From positions 1 to 64,000 of the forward strand of contig NZ_QFBC01000018.1 of the NCBI RefSeq assembly GCF_003122325.1: a DNA stretch of 64,000 nucleotides, written 5' to 3'. This stretch comes from Rhizobium album. Its GTDB lineage: Bacteria > Pseudomonadota > Alphaproteobacteria > Rhizobiales > Rhizobiaceae. The translations under genes were made by a program, and so were the position numbers. The notes under the pieces are model-generated. The model was not told the origin of the DNA. It made no database searches and saw only the letters and a list, made by a program, of their open reading frames with translations. Below are positions 1 to 7,494 of the stretch, piece by piece. Each line of letters starts with the position of its first letter. Position 1 is the first letter of the stretch.

Positions 1-433
1 TGGAAACCATCGCCGCGATGAGCGATGATCCGCTCATCAGCCTGCCAGCAGCAAGCTGATCAATGCCCGGCTCTGTCCGGAAGGCACGGCGATCGCCGAA
101 GCTACACCATCTCCTGGGACACGATCCATACTCGGCGTCCAATTTTTAAGCGAGTTAAGAACAAGGCCGCCACACCAGAGCATTCGCTGTTTTGAAAGCG
201 CCCGCAAGCGTTCTTCGGCGCAGGGTATCTGACTGACATCATGATCGATGCGATTTTCCCGGGGGCGCCTTAAAGGTCTCTACCCCCTGTCCGGTCGTCT
301 TCAAGCACCAGACTTTCAAAAACAAGCAAAAGATATCAAAAGAGGCTCGGGGGATTGTTCGCGAAATTTAGGGTCAGTGGAAATCTTTGTTCACAATTGC
401 TATCTTCCTGGCGCCCCCGCGAGAGGATCACAA
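1..433. other. left-edge region without a recognisable gene
   Basis: No reading frame here has a convincing start, ribosome binding site or recognisable protein. Frame 3 from base 3 is open for about 18 codons and then stops, which could be the tail of a gene lying mostly outside the window. A longer frame entering from base 248 is the upstream extension of the gene starting at 434 and lacks its own ribosome binding site. Together with the two small genes that follow and the tRNA at 1064, this may be the end of an integrated element, but nothing here identifies an integrase. Confidence 0.4.
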
Positions 434-670
434 ATGTTGACCGAAATCGCAATCGAAGACATTGGAGTCTACCGCCTGCCAAACATGTGGCGGCATCAAC
501 GAATACGAGTGATCCGCGGCGAGAATCAGCACCTTGCCACGCTGGCTTTCGGGCTTGGCATTACGATCAAGCAATTCAAAAAGCTCCCCCGTGACAAGCA
601 GGACGAAGTGCACCAGGCCTTTTGTCAGCTTACTGCGCCGTCCAGCACACCGCGAATGAAGGCTGCCTGA
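434..670 (+). CDS. small unknown protein, 78 aa
   Basis: I do not recognise this protein. The ATG at 434 is chosen because an AGAGGA ribosome binding site lies just upstream (422-427); a longer frame opens at 248 without such a site. The product is small and basic, with a middle part (FGLGITIKQFKKLPRDKQDE) that could form a helix-turn-helix-like unit, but this is weak. Its stop codon overlaps the start of the next gene (TGATG at 668-672), so the two are probably translated together. Small coupled genes of this sort beside a tRNA are common in prophages and integrative elements; that origin is inference. Confidence 0.5.
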   Translation: MLTEIAIEDIGVYRLPNMWRHQRIRVIRGENQHLATLAFGLGITIKQFKKLPRDKQDEVHQAFCQLTAPSSTPRMKAA

Positions 671-960
671 TGGCTGTCTATCGCGATAGCAAGAAGTGTC
701 TACGGGATTGGCTCGTTGGCAGGGACGATGCGGCCCGCGCCTTACATGTCTCCGTTCAGCAACTACGCGCCCTTGTCGACGATGGCTTTATCCGGCCGGC
801 CGCCCGTAAGGGCTTCTTCCGCCTTGGCAGCCTCATAGACGGCCATGTCGAAGCGGTGAGGCTCGGGCGAATCAAAGCTCCACATGAGCGCGGGCAATGC
901 AAGGCTGGACACTTGAAAGCTGTGGTAACGGCCAACGGGCTTCACGAACTGGCGGCATGA
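670..960 (+). CDS. small protein with possible helix-turn-helix, 96 aa
   Basis: The start at 670 overlaps the stop of the preceding gene by one base, which suggests translational coupling. The segment DDAARALHVSVQQLRALVDD near residues 18-37 has the spacing of a helix-turn-helix, as in small excisionase or MerR-like DNA-binding proteins, and is followed by a basic stretch (RPAARKGFFR). I cannot assign a family. It lies 104 bases from the 3' end of a tRNA gene, the usual integration side for mobile elements, so an element-borne regulator or excisionase-like protein is possible but not shown. Confidence 0.5.
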   Translation: MAVYRDSKKCLRDWLVGRDDAARALHVSVQQLRALVDDGFIRPAARKGFFRLGSLIDGHVEAVRLGRIKAPHERGQCKAGHLKAVVTANGLHELAA

Positions 961-983
961 AAAACGGTGAAATCCGGCCTCTG

Positions 984-1024
984 GTTACCCTATTCGTTAC
1001 CCCGGCAAAAAATCCTGGGGTAAC
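984..1024. repeat. GTTACCC direct and inverted repeats beside tRNA
   Basis: GTTACCC occurs at 984-990 and again 12 bases later at 996-1002 (GTTACCCC to 1003), and the inverse GGGGTAAC is at 1017-1024. The last two form a hairpin with an A-rich loop. The hairpin is not followed by a U-run in either direction, so it is not an obvious intrinsic terminator. It could be a recombination-protein or regulator binding array at the tRNA-proximal end of an integrated element. Confidence 0.4.
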
Positions 1025-1063
1025 TAGGCCGCCGAAGTGGTAGTCTAAGTGCTTGAAATTGAA

Positions 1064-1139
1064 TGGTGCCGCTTACGTGACTCGAACACGTGACCCCGTC
1101 ATTACGAATGACGTGCTCTACCAACTGAGCTAAAGCGGC
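1064..1139 (-). tRNA. tRNA-Thr (anticodon CGT)
   Basis: Read on the minus strand the segment folds as a complete cloverleaf: acceptor GCCGCTT pairing with AAGCGGC, D-arm GCTCAGTTGGTAGAGC, anticodon stem CGTCA/TGACG around loop TTCGTAA, and T-arm ACGTG-TTCGAGT-CACGT. The anticodon is CGT, which reads ACG (Thr). The discriminator A and the CCA end are encoded (1064-1067). The gene is 76 nt with CCA. A sigma70-like promoter lies upstream at 1180-1208. The 3' end faces the small unknown genes at 434-960, the side used by tRNA-targeting integrases. Confidence 0.95.
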
Positions 1140-1179
1140 CTGTAACGGGGAGGAGGTCCAAACCCCGTCTGCAAGCGGG

Positions 1180-1208
1180 CTGATACAGGCATTGAACGAG
1201 GATTTCAA
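1180..1208 (-). promoter_or_regulatory. predicted promoter of tRNA-Thr
   Basis: On the minus strand TTGAAA (1203-1208) and TATCAG (1180-1185) are separated by exactly 17 bases, and the start would fall roughly 35 bases before the tRNA. The match to a housekeeping promoter is good; the assignment is by eye. Confidence 0.5.
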
Positions 1209-1303
1209 GCGCTGAGTGAGGAGATATCCGAAAAACTTGCATCCTTCGTTCAATTGCCTGCTGGCAAGCCCCGTGCCCGTGCTCCGGTGCCCGGGTGCGG
1301 CAT

Positions 1304-2263
1304 TCAGAGGCGAAGGCGTTCGCGGGCCTGCCGGTATTCGCGTTCCAGACGGTCGACGACTGTCGAGACCGGCTCGACGGATTTGATCGCGGCGATGCCC
1401 TGGCCGGAGCCCCAGATATCGCGCCATGCCCGGGCGCCGCTTTCTTCCTTTCCGAGGTTCATGTCTGCGGCGCTGCCGTCGGGAAGTGCGTCCGGATCCA
1501 GGCCGGCGGCGCGAATCGATGGTTTCAGGTAGTTGCCGTGCACGCCAGTGAAGTGGCTGGAATAAACGATGTCGCTCGACGTGCTGTCGACGATCATCTG
1601 CTTGTAGGCGTCGCTCGCCCGGGCTTCTTCGGTGGCGATGAACAGCGAACCGGCATAAGCCATGTCCGCGCCCATCGCCTGCGCCGCCAGGATGGCGCCG
1701 CCGGTTGCGATGGCACCGGACAGCACGAGCGGGCCGGAAAACCACGTGCGGATTTCCGAAACGAACGCGAAGGGCGACAGCGTGCCGGCATGGCCGCCGG
1801 CGCCGGCCGCCACGGCGATCAGCCCGTCGGCGCCCTTGCGAATAGCCGAATGGGCATGACGGTTGTTGATGACGTCATGCAGCACGATGCCGCCATAGGA
1901 ATGCACGGCGTCGTTCACCTCGGGCACCGCGCCGAGCGAAGAAATGACGACGGGAACCTTGTATTTGACGCACATCGCCAGGTCATGCTCCAGCCGTTTA
2001 TTGGAGCTATGAACGATCTGGTTGACGGCGAAGGGGGCGGCGGGTCGGTCCTGGTGGCGGGCGTCGTGTGTCGCCAGTTCCTCGGTGATCATCGCCAGCC
2101 ACTCGTCGAGCTGGCTTTCCGGCCGGGCGTTGAGGGCGGGAAAGGCGCCGATGATGCCGGCCTTGCATTGGGCGATCGTCAGGGCGGGATGGGAGATAAT
2201 GAACAGCGGCGCGCCGATCAGCGGCAGCCGCAAATGATTGCTGAGGACGGCGGGAAGACTCAT
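1304..2263 (-). CDS. nitronate monooxygenase family protein
   Basis: This is a 319-residue FMN-dependent TIM-barrel enzyme of the nitronate monooxygenase (2-nitropropane dioxygenase) family, which oxidises alkyl nitronates to carbonyl compounds and nitrite. Family features seen are the N-terminal start of the barrel (PLIGAPLFIISHPALTIA), the glycine-rich phosphate-binding motif AGAGGHAGTLSPFAFV in the middle, and the later segment AQAMGADMAYAGSLFIATEE. Length matches bacterial members. The ATG at 2263 is chosen because GGAAAG lies just upstream and the family N-terminus begins there; the frame continues 52 codons further without homology. It stands alone between the tRNA and a divergent unknown gene. 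The physiological substrate cannot be told from sequence. Confidence 0.85.
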   Translation of the reverse strand: MSLPAVLSNHLRLPLIGAPLFIISHPALTIAQCKAGIIGAFPALNARPESQLDEWLAMITEELATHDARHQDRPAAPFAVNQIVHSSNKRLEHDLAMCVKYKVPVVISSLGAVPEVNDAVHSYGGIVLHDVINNRHAHSAIRKGADGLIAVAAGAGGHAGTLSPFAFVSEIRTWFSGPLVLSGAIATGGAILAAQAMGADMAYAGSLFIATEEARASDAYKQMIVDSTSSDIVYSSHFTGVHGNYLKPSIRAAGLDPDALPDGSAADMNLGKEESGARAWRDIWGSGQGIAAIKSVEPVSTVVDRLEREYRQARERLRL

Positions 2264-2440
2264 CTTTTCTTTCCATCGCGGAGATCGGGGCTGGATGGAT
2301 AGCAAAAATGCCTGAAGCGCAAAAGCGCCTTCATCGCTCGTTCGATGTATGCTGGGGCTGGCCTGCGGCGAGGACGGCGGAATTTTCCGGCGGGCAAAAA
2401 CTGCGAGGCCGTGGTGCAAGGCTTGCGCTTCGGCCAGCTT

Positions 2441-2461
2441 ATCGTTACCGAATCGTTACCG
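2441..2461. promoter_or_regulatory. 10-bp direct repeat at 11-bp phase
   Basis: ATCGTTACCG is repeated exactly at 2441-2450 and 2452-2461, one helical turn apart, about 55 bases before the start of the gene at 2514. This arrangement suits a response regulator or other tandem-binding regulator. The factor is unknown. Confidence 0.35.
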
Positions 2462-2513
2462 GGCCGCGAGAGGCAGGTCGGAAGCGTGTCGGCGTCGTGA
2501 CAAGGGATAGAGT

Positions 2514-3671
2514 GTGAGCGGATTGGAAACGGCCATCAGGAACGCGCTTCAGCGAAGCGATCGTTCCAGTGCGGAAATCCGGGCCCGTATCTATCAGTCG
2601 GCGCGCCAGGCGCTCGAAACCGGCTTGCGCAAGCAGGATATCCACGATCCGGAAACGGTTGCCATGCAGCGCCAGCGGCTCGAGCGGGTGATCCACGAAA
2701 TCGAGGTCGAGGAGCGCACCCGCCTGGCGCCGGCCGAAGCGGTGGATACCGTTTTGCCGCAACCGGAACTTCGTGTCGAACGGGACGTGCCGGAACGGCA
2801 TGCCGTCGACGAGGTTTTGGGCGAGACGAAGACCGTTTCCTCCGAACGTGGACACTCCGGCGGCGACCTGAGCGGCCTGCAGGTGGAACGTGTTGCCCGA
2901 CAGTCGGAAGCGCCGGTGGCCCGGCAGGCCCAGGTGGCGACCGATACGGCTCCGCCGGAGGCTTCTCCGCTCGATGTCAGGCCGGACCGCGTTGCCCGCA
3001 GGAGCCGGCGCGGCGCAGGTTTCCTGTCCGCCCTGCTGATCTACGGCATGTTGCTTGCCGCAGTCGGCGGTACGGCGTGGTGGGTGATGAATTCCGGGCT
3101 TGTCGATGAAATGAAGCGTTTCTGGCAGGAGGCATCGCTGGAGACCGACGAGGTGCGCCCGGCCCCGGAAAACAGCGAGCAGTTCAGCGGATTGCAGACG
3201 CTCGATCCGCAGAACGGTTTTTCGGATGACTGGATCGAGATTTTCAAGCCCGGCGAGATCAGCCGGATCAAGACCAACGGGAAATCCACGGTCGAGGCGG
3301 TTTCCGATGGTGCGGGGCCGTCGGTGCGCATCACGTCGAGCGGCACGGGCGATGACGGCACCGTTGGCCTCGAAATTCCGCCGGCCGTGCTGCAGGCGCT
3401 GGCCGGCAAGCGTTCGACCATCGCCCTGACCCTGCGGTCGGCGTCGCAACAACCGACGCAGGTCGTTGTCGAATGTGCCTTCGCCAGCCTGGGCAATTGT
3501 GGCCGTCATCGTTTCACCGTCACCGAACAGCAGAGCGACGTGCTTTTCCAGGTGGTCTTCGATCGGTCCATGGCGCCGAGTTCTTCCGGCGCCCTCGAAA
3601 TCAGCAGCGATCTCGAAGGCAAGGGCAAGGGCGTCTACCTTTCGGCGGCGCGGATCCTGCCGGGCCAATAG
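2514..3671 (+). CDS. unknown single-pass membrane protein, 385 aa
   Basis: I do not recognise a characterised family. The start is a GTG at 2514, preceded by AAGGGAT. The N-terminal part (about 1-160) is hydrophilic, with a helical, possibly coiled-coil opening rich in Arg and Glu and then a low-complexity charged stretch. One hydrophobic segment (FLSALLIYGMLLAAVGGTAWWVM) at roughly 169-191 should cross the membrane, with an Arg-rich stretch before it, so the N-terminus is cytoplasmic and the C-terminal part periplasmic. The C-terminal region, about residues 230-385, reads as a beta-rich domain with two cysteines. Similar proteins are annotated only as hypothetical in rhizobia as far as I know. 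It is convergent with ppk2. Confidence 0.7.
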   Translation: MSGLETAIRNALQRSDRSSAEIRARIYQSARQALETGLRKQDIHDPETVAMQRQRLERVIHEIEVEERTRLAPAEAVDTVLPQPELRVERDVPERHAVDEVLGETKTVSSERGHSGGDLSGLQVERVARQSEAPVARQAQVATDTAPPEASPLDVRPDRVARRSRRGAGFLSALLIYGMLLAAVGGTAWWVMNSGLVDEMKRFWQEASLETDEVRPAPENSEQFSGLQTLDPQNGFSDDWIEIFKPGEISRIKTNGKSTVEAVSDGAGPSVRITSSGTGDDGTVGLEIPPAVLQALAGKRSTIALTLRSASQQPTQVVVECAFASLGNCGRHRFTVTEQQSDVLFQVVFDRSMAPSSSGALEISSDLEGKGKGVYLSAARILPGQ

Positions 3672-3722
3672 GGCACTCTTCGCTTCCTGCGAACCGCGAG
3701 AAATGCCCTGTCCTTTTGTTTT
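3670..3722 (+). terminator. possible terminator after 2514-3671 gene
   Basis: AGGGCA (3670-3675) pairs with TGCCCT (3704-3709), with an inner TTCGC/GCGAA pairing, followed by the T-rich run CCTTTTGTTTT. The stem is imperfect, so this is a moderate candidate. Confidence 0.35.
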
Positions 3723-3736
3723 GCCGTACCGTCAGC

Positions 3737-4618
3737 CTATTTCAGCATCTTGGGGCCGGAGCCGAGGATCTTGTCGTCGATCTCGCCGATGGCATTCTTG
3801 TCCTTGCCGTCATAATCCAACGCGTGGAGAATATGGCGCAGCAGGTTGAGCCGGGCGCGGCGCTTGTCGTTCGCCAGAACCACCGTCCAGGGCGCATCGT
3901 CCGTATGGGTTTCCTTGAGCATGCGGTCGCGCTTTTCGGTGTAGTCGTCCCATTTGGTCAGGGCGGCAATGTCCATCGACGACAGCTTCCAGACCTTCAG
4001 CGGATCATGGCGCCGGTCGTGGAAGCGCTTGAGCTGCATTTCGCGACCGAGATCGAGCCAGAACTTGAAGAAATGGATGCCGTCCTGGACGATCATCTTG
4101 TCGAAGCGCGGCACCTGCTTGAGGAATTTTTCATACTCTTCCGGTTTGCAGAAGCCCATGACCGGCTCGACGCCGGCGCGGTTGTACCATGAGCGGTCGA
4201 AGAGCACGAATTCGCCGGCCGTCGGAAAATGCGTGACGTAGCGCTGGAAATACCATTGGCCACGTTCCGTTTCAGTCGGTTTGGCAAGCGCGACGATTCG
4301 AGCCGTGCGCGGGTTCATGTAGGACGTGGTCGCGGCGATCGCGCCGCCTTTTCCCGCGGCGTCCCGGCCTTCGAACAGCGCCATGACCCGCTGGCCTGTC
4401 GCCTGCTGCCAGAACTGCACCTTGACCAGCTCGACCTGCAGTTTTTGGAGATCCTTGACGTATTCTTCCTCGCCGAGCTTCTTCTTATAGGGAAAATTGC
4501 CCGATTGCAGCGCGGCTTCGTCAAGCCATTCGGGCAGGACGGGATTGTCTATGTCGAATGCGCGGCGCTTGCCGCCTATTTCCAGATCGACCGACCGGCT
4601 TTCCGTCTTTTCTACCAT
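3737..4618 (-). CDS. ppk2: polyphosphate kinase 2 (PPK2)
   Basis: The 293-residue product is a PPK2-type polyphosphate:nucleotide phosphotransferase, which moves phosphate between polyphosphate and nucleoside diphosphates (usually making GTP or ATP from polyphosphate). Seen in the sequence: a Walker A-like loop GRDAAGKGG at 84-92, the Walker B-like LFDRSWYNR at 139-147, and the family segments [16 protein letters not shown] and [12 protein letters not shown]. Length fits the one-domain class I PPK2 enzymes. The ATG at 4618 follows AGGGAA and matches the family N-terminus; an upstream extension of 27 codons is not conserved. It lies divergently next to phoR, a sensible place for phosphate-storage metabolism, although a shared control site is only suggested. 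Confidence 0.9.
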   Translation of the reverse strand: MVEKTESRSVDLEIGGKRRAFDIDNPVLPEWLDEAALQSGNFPYKKKLGEEEYVKDLQKLQVELVKVQFWQQATGQRVMALFEGRDAAGKGGAIAATTSYMNPRTARIVALAKPTETERGQWYFQRYVTHFPTAGEFVLFDRSWYNRAGVEPVMGFCKPEEYEKFLKQVPRFDKMIVQDGIHFFKFWLDLGREMQLKRFHDRRHDPLKVWKLSSMDIAALTKWDDYTEKRDRMLKETHTDDAPWTVVLANDKRRARLNLLRHILHALDYDGKDKNAIGEIDDKILGSGPKMLK

Positions 4619-4804
4619 GGCTCTGTCCGTTCCCTTTCGTGAGTGGAGCTGAAGCAGGGCACATTTGCCATGTGAATTCAAGCTATTCACGCCGATCAAC
4701 AGCCATGTTTCGACAGGCCGGCGATCGGCTGTGGAAGTCGTCGCAAACTTCTGTCATCAATTCAGGTTATCCAGAAGTTTCGCGTATGGGGCAATCGGGG
4801 TGCG

Positions 4805-6079
4805 GTGATTTTGACGATAGGGGTGGCATATTGGGGCCGGCTTCGGGCGAGGCTTCAACAGGAGTGGACGATCTTGCTGGCTTCGGCGTCGATTGCCGTG
4901 CTGGCCATCGTTTCGGGCGTGCATATCTATGCGGTTGCCGGTCTCTGGCTGGTGCTGGTGGCGGTCATCCTCCTCCGCCAGTTGCCGGTTGCGGCGGAGC
5001 GGGAGGAAACGCCGGCGATCAGCCAGATCGCGCCGGCCATGCCGCAACCCGCAAGTGCCCTGCAGGTCGCCAGCGCCGCGCTGGGGGCGCTGGATCTTCC
5101 CGTCTTCGTTCTCTCCAGGGACGCCGGCGTCCTCTACCAGAACAAGGCGGCCGTCCGGGCCTTCGACGTCATTGTGCCGGGTGCTCATATCAGCGCCCGG
5201 TTGCGGTCGCCGGGCATTCTCGACATGGTCCGCGAGACGATTGCCACCGACGAGCCGAACCAGATCGAGCATTCCGAACGCCTGCCGTCGGAGCGGGTCT
5301 ATATCGTGCGGATTGCGCCGGTGGACCTGCCGGCGGCCGGGGGCCGGGCGGAAAAGCTCTATCTGCTGTCCTTCAAGGATATTTCGGAACTGCGCCGCAT
5401 CGACCGGATGCGCACCGACTTCGTCGCCAATGCCAGTCATGAACTGCGCACGCCGCTGGCATCGCTGCGCGGTTTCATCGAAACGCTGCAGGGGCCGGCC
5501 CGCAACGACCCGAAGGCGCAGGAGCGTTTCCTCGGCATCATGCTCGACCAGGCGACGCGCATGAGCCGGCTGGTGGACGATCTGCTGTCGCTGTCGCGGC
5601 TTGAGCTGAAATCGCACCTCGCGCCGGATGAGAGTGTCGATCTTGTACCGCTTCTCGGCCATGTCCGCGATGCGCTGCTGCCGCTGGCCAGTGATCTGGA
5701 CGTATCCATCAACCTGCATCTGCCCGAGGGCAAGGCGGAAGTCTGGGGCGACCGCGACGAGTTGGTCCAGGTGTTCGAAAACCTGATGGAGAACGCTTGC
5801 AAATACGGCCAGGAGGGTAAGGTCGTCGATGTCTGGCTGAGAAGCGAGCAGGGGCAGCCCACCGAAGTCACCGTTTCCGACAAGGGTCCGGGCATCGGCG
5901 CCGAGCATGTGCCGCGGCTGACGGAGCGGTTCTACCGCGTCAATGTCGAGGCCAGCCGGTCCAAGAAGGGCACAGGTCTCGGCCTCGCCATCGTCAAGCA
6001 TATTCTGACGCGCCACCGAGCGCGGCTGCTTGTCCGCTCCCAGATCGGCAAGGGAACGGAATTTACCGTCCGTTTTTGA
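4805..6079 (+). CDS. phoR: phosphate regulon sensor histidine kinase PhoR
   Basis: Inner-membrane sensor kinase that phosphorylates PhoB when phosphate is low. The 424-residue protein has two close hydrophobic segments near the N-terminus (about 22-56), a PAS-like region (about 95-190), a HisKA domain with the phospho-accepting His at about 212 in the motif SHELRTPLASLRG, and an HATPase domain with N-box NLMENACKYG (about 326-335), DKGPGIG and GTGLGLAIVKH. There is no large periplasmic domain, as usual for PhoR, which senses phosphate through the Pst transporter and PhoU. Start is a GTG at 4805. A single Pho-type heptad CTGTCAT lies upstream at 4751-4757. It opens the phoR-pstSCAB-phoU-phoB cluster. 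The neighbouring genes decide between PhoR and other kinases. Confidence 0.93.
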   Translation: MILTIGVAYWGRLRARLQQEWTILLASASIAVLAIVSGVHIYAVAGLWLVLVAVILLRQLPVAAEREETPAISQIAPAMPQPASALQVASAALGALDLPVFVLSRDAGVLYQNKAAVRAFDVIVPGAHISARLRSPGILDMVRETIATDEPNQIEHSERLPSERVYIVRIAPVDLPAAGGRAEKLYLLSFKDISELRRIDRMRTDFVANASHELRTPLASLRGFIETLQGPARNDPKAQERFLGIMLDQATRMSRLVDDLLSLSRLELKSHLAPDESVDLVPLLGHVRDALLPLASDLDVSINLHLPEGKAEVWGDRDELVQVFENLMENACKYGQEGKVVDVWLRSEQGQPTEVTVSDKGPGIGAEHVPRLTERFYRVNVEASRSKKGTGLGLAIVKHILTRHRARLLVRSQIGKGTEFTVRF

Positions 6080-6140
6080 CATAAAAGTCGCGACAGAACT
6101 TTTAAATCTTATAAACAGCAAGTATTTTCAACCGGATAGC

Positions 6141-6180
6141 ATGTCATAAATGTTTCACCGAAGTGACATAAAAGGTCAGG
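6141..6180 (+). promoter_or_regulatory. tandem Pho box upstream of pstS
   Basis: Four heptads lie at 11-base steps: ATGTCAT (6141-6147), GTTTCAC (6152-6158), GTGACAT (6163-6169) and GGTCAGG (6174-6180), the first three separated by AAAT and CGAA and the last by AAAA. The first two form a near-consensus 18-bp Pho box (CTGTCAT-N4-CTTTCAC type). PhoB binds such 11-bp direct repeats as a tandem dimer. The site lies 95-135 bases before the pstS start. Confidence 0.8.
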
Positions 6181-6274
6181 GTAACAGGGTCTAAGACAGG
6201 TCCTGCCGAGGGCTGGCATACAGGTCTTGCCGCGGCCTCGCGATCCACACAAGCCCATACTGGGAGATCCTTTT

Positions 6275-7309
6275 ATGACCATTCTCAAACTTTCTGCTGC
6301 AGCCCTGGTTGCCTCCGTGGCCTTTGCCGGCGCCGCTGCTGCTCGCGACCAGGTTCAGGTCGCCGGTTCCTCGACCGTTCTGCCTTATGCCAAGATCGTC
6401 GCTGAAAGCTTCGGCGAGACCTTCCCGGACTTCAAGACGCCGGTCGTCGAGTCTGGTGGCACGGGCGCTGGCCTCAAGGAATTCTGCAAGGGCGTAGGCC
6501 CGGACACGATCGACATCGCGAACGCATCGCGCAAGATCAACGAAAAGGAAGCCGAAGCCTGCAAGGCAGCCGGCGTTACCGAGATCCAGGAAGTCAAGAT
6601 CGGCTACGACGGCATCGTCTTCGCAACCGACTCCTCGAACGGCGACATGAAGATCGAGGCGAAGGACATCTACAAGGCTCTCGCAGCCGAAGTCATCGTC
6701 GACGGCAAGCTCGTTGCCAACCCCTACAAGGACTGGTCTGAAATCAACGACACCCTGCCGAAGGGCCCGATCGCTGCTTACATTCCGGGCTCCAAGCACG
6801 GCACCCGCGAAGTCTTCGAAGAAAAGGTGATGAAGGAAGGCTGCAAGGAAGCCGGCTCGACCGACGTCATCAAGGGCCTGATCTCCGACGCCAAGGAAGC
6901 TTCCGCCAAGTGCATCGCAGTACGTAAGGACGGCGTTGCTGTCGATATCGACGGCGACTATACCGAAACGCTTGCCCGTATCGCTGCCAACAAGACCGGC
7001 GTTGGCGTATTTGGTCTCGCTTTCTACGAAAACAACGCTGACAAGCTGAAGGTTGCGACCGTAGGCGGCGTCGCTCCGTCGACCGAAACCATCTCTTCGG
7101 GCGAATACTCGGTTTCCCGTCCGCTGTTCTTCTACGTCAAGAAGGCACATCTGGGCGTCATCCCGGGCCTGAAGGAATACGTCAACTTCTTCGTTGCCGA
7201 CCAGATGATCGGCCCGGAAGGCCCGCTGGCCGAATACGGTCTGGTTGCCGCTCCGGACGCCGAGCGCGAAGAGATTCGCAAGTCGGTCGAAGAAGGCAAA
7301 ACCATGTAA
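6275..7309 (+). CDS. pstS: phosphate ABC transporter binding protein PstS
   Basis: Periplasmic phosphate-binding protein that delivers phosphate to PstCAB. The 344-residue precursor begins with a typical Sec signal (MTILKLSAAALVASVAFAGA; cleavage near residue 23) followed by VQVAGSSTVLPYA, the first phosphate-binding loop, and ESGGTGAGLKEFC, the second. The later SKHGTREVFEEKV segment carries further phosphate ligands. ATG at 6275 is chosen because GGGAGAT lies just upstream and the signal peptide begins there; a longer frame starts 16 codons earlier without signal character. It is the first gene behind the tandem Pho box. A strong hairpin follows, consistent with higher PstS than PstCAB levels. 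Confidence 0.96.
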   Translation: MTILKLSAAALVASVAFAGAAAARDQVQVAGSSTVLPYAKIVAESFGETFPDFKTPVVESGGTGAGLKEFCKGVGPDTIDIANASRKINEKEAEACKAAGVTEIQEVKIGYDGIVFATDSSNGDMKIEAKDIYKALAAEVIVDGKLVANPYKDWSEINDTLPKGPIAAYIPGSKHGTREVFEEKVMKEGCKEAGSTDVIKGLISDAKEASAKCIAVRKDGVAVDIDGDYTETLARIAANKTGVGVFGLAFYENNADKLKVATVGGVAPSTETISSGEYSVSRPLFFYVKKAHLGVIPGLKEYVNFFVADQMIGPEGPLAEYGLVAAPDAEREEIRKSVEEGKTM

Positions 7310-7316
7310 TAGTGTC

Positions 7317-7352
7317 TGCCGGCGCGGTCTCCATGCTGCGCCGGCATTCTTT
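7317..7352 (+). terminator. pstS-pstC intercistronic hairpin
   Basis: A perfect 9-bp stem, TGCCGGCGC (7317-7325) with GCGCCGGCA (7338-7346), is followed by TTCTTT. It sits right after pstS in a 185-base gap before pstC. It may act as a partial terminator or mRNA stabiliser that raises pstS over the downstream genes. Confidence 0.6.
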
Positions 7353-7494
7353 ATGATGTCCGGATTGCTTGCCGTTTCAGGCTTGTCGGCGGATTTTTGA
7401 TATTCCTTGAGACTGGGGTCATCGTCGGAAAACCGTCTTTGAGACAGCGTTGCTGCTCCGGTTTTCCAGGGCTTTTCGCCCGGGGGAAGCAAGA

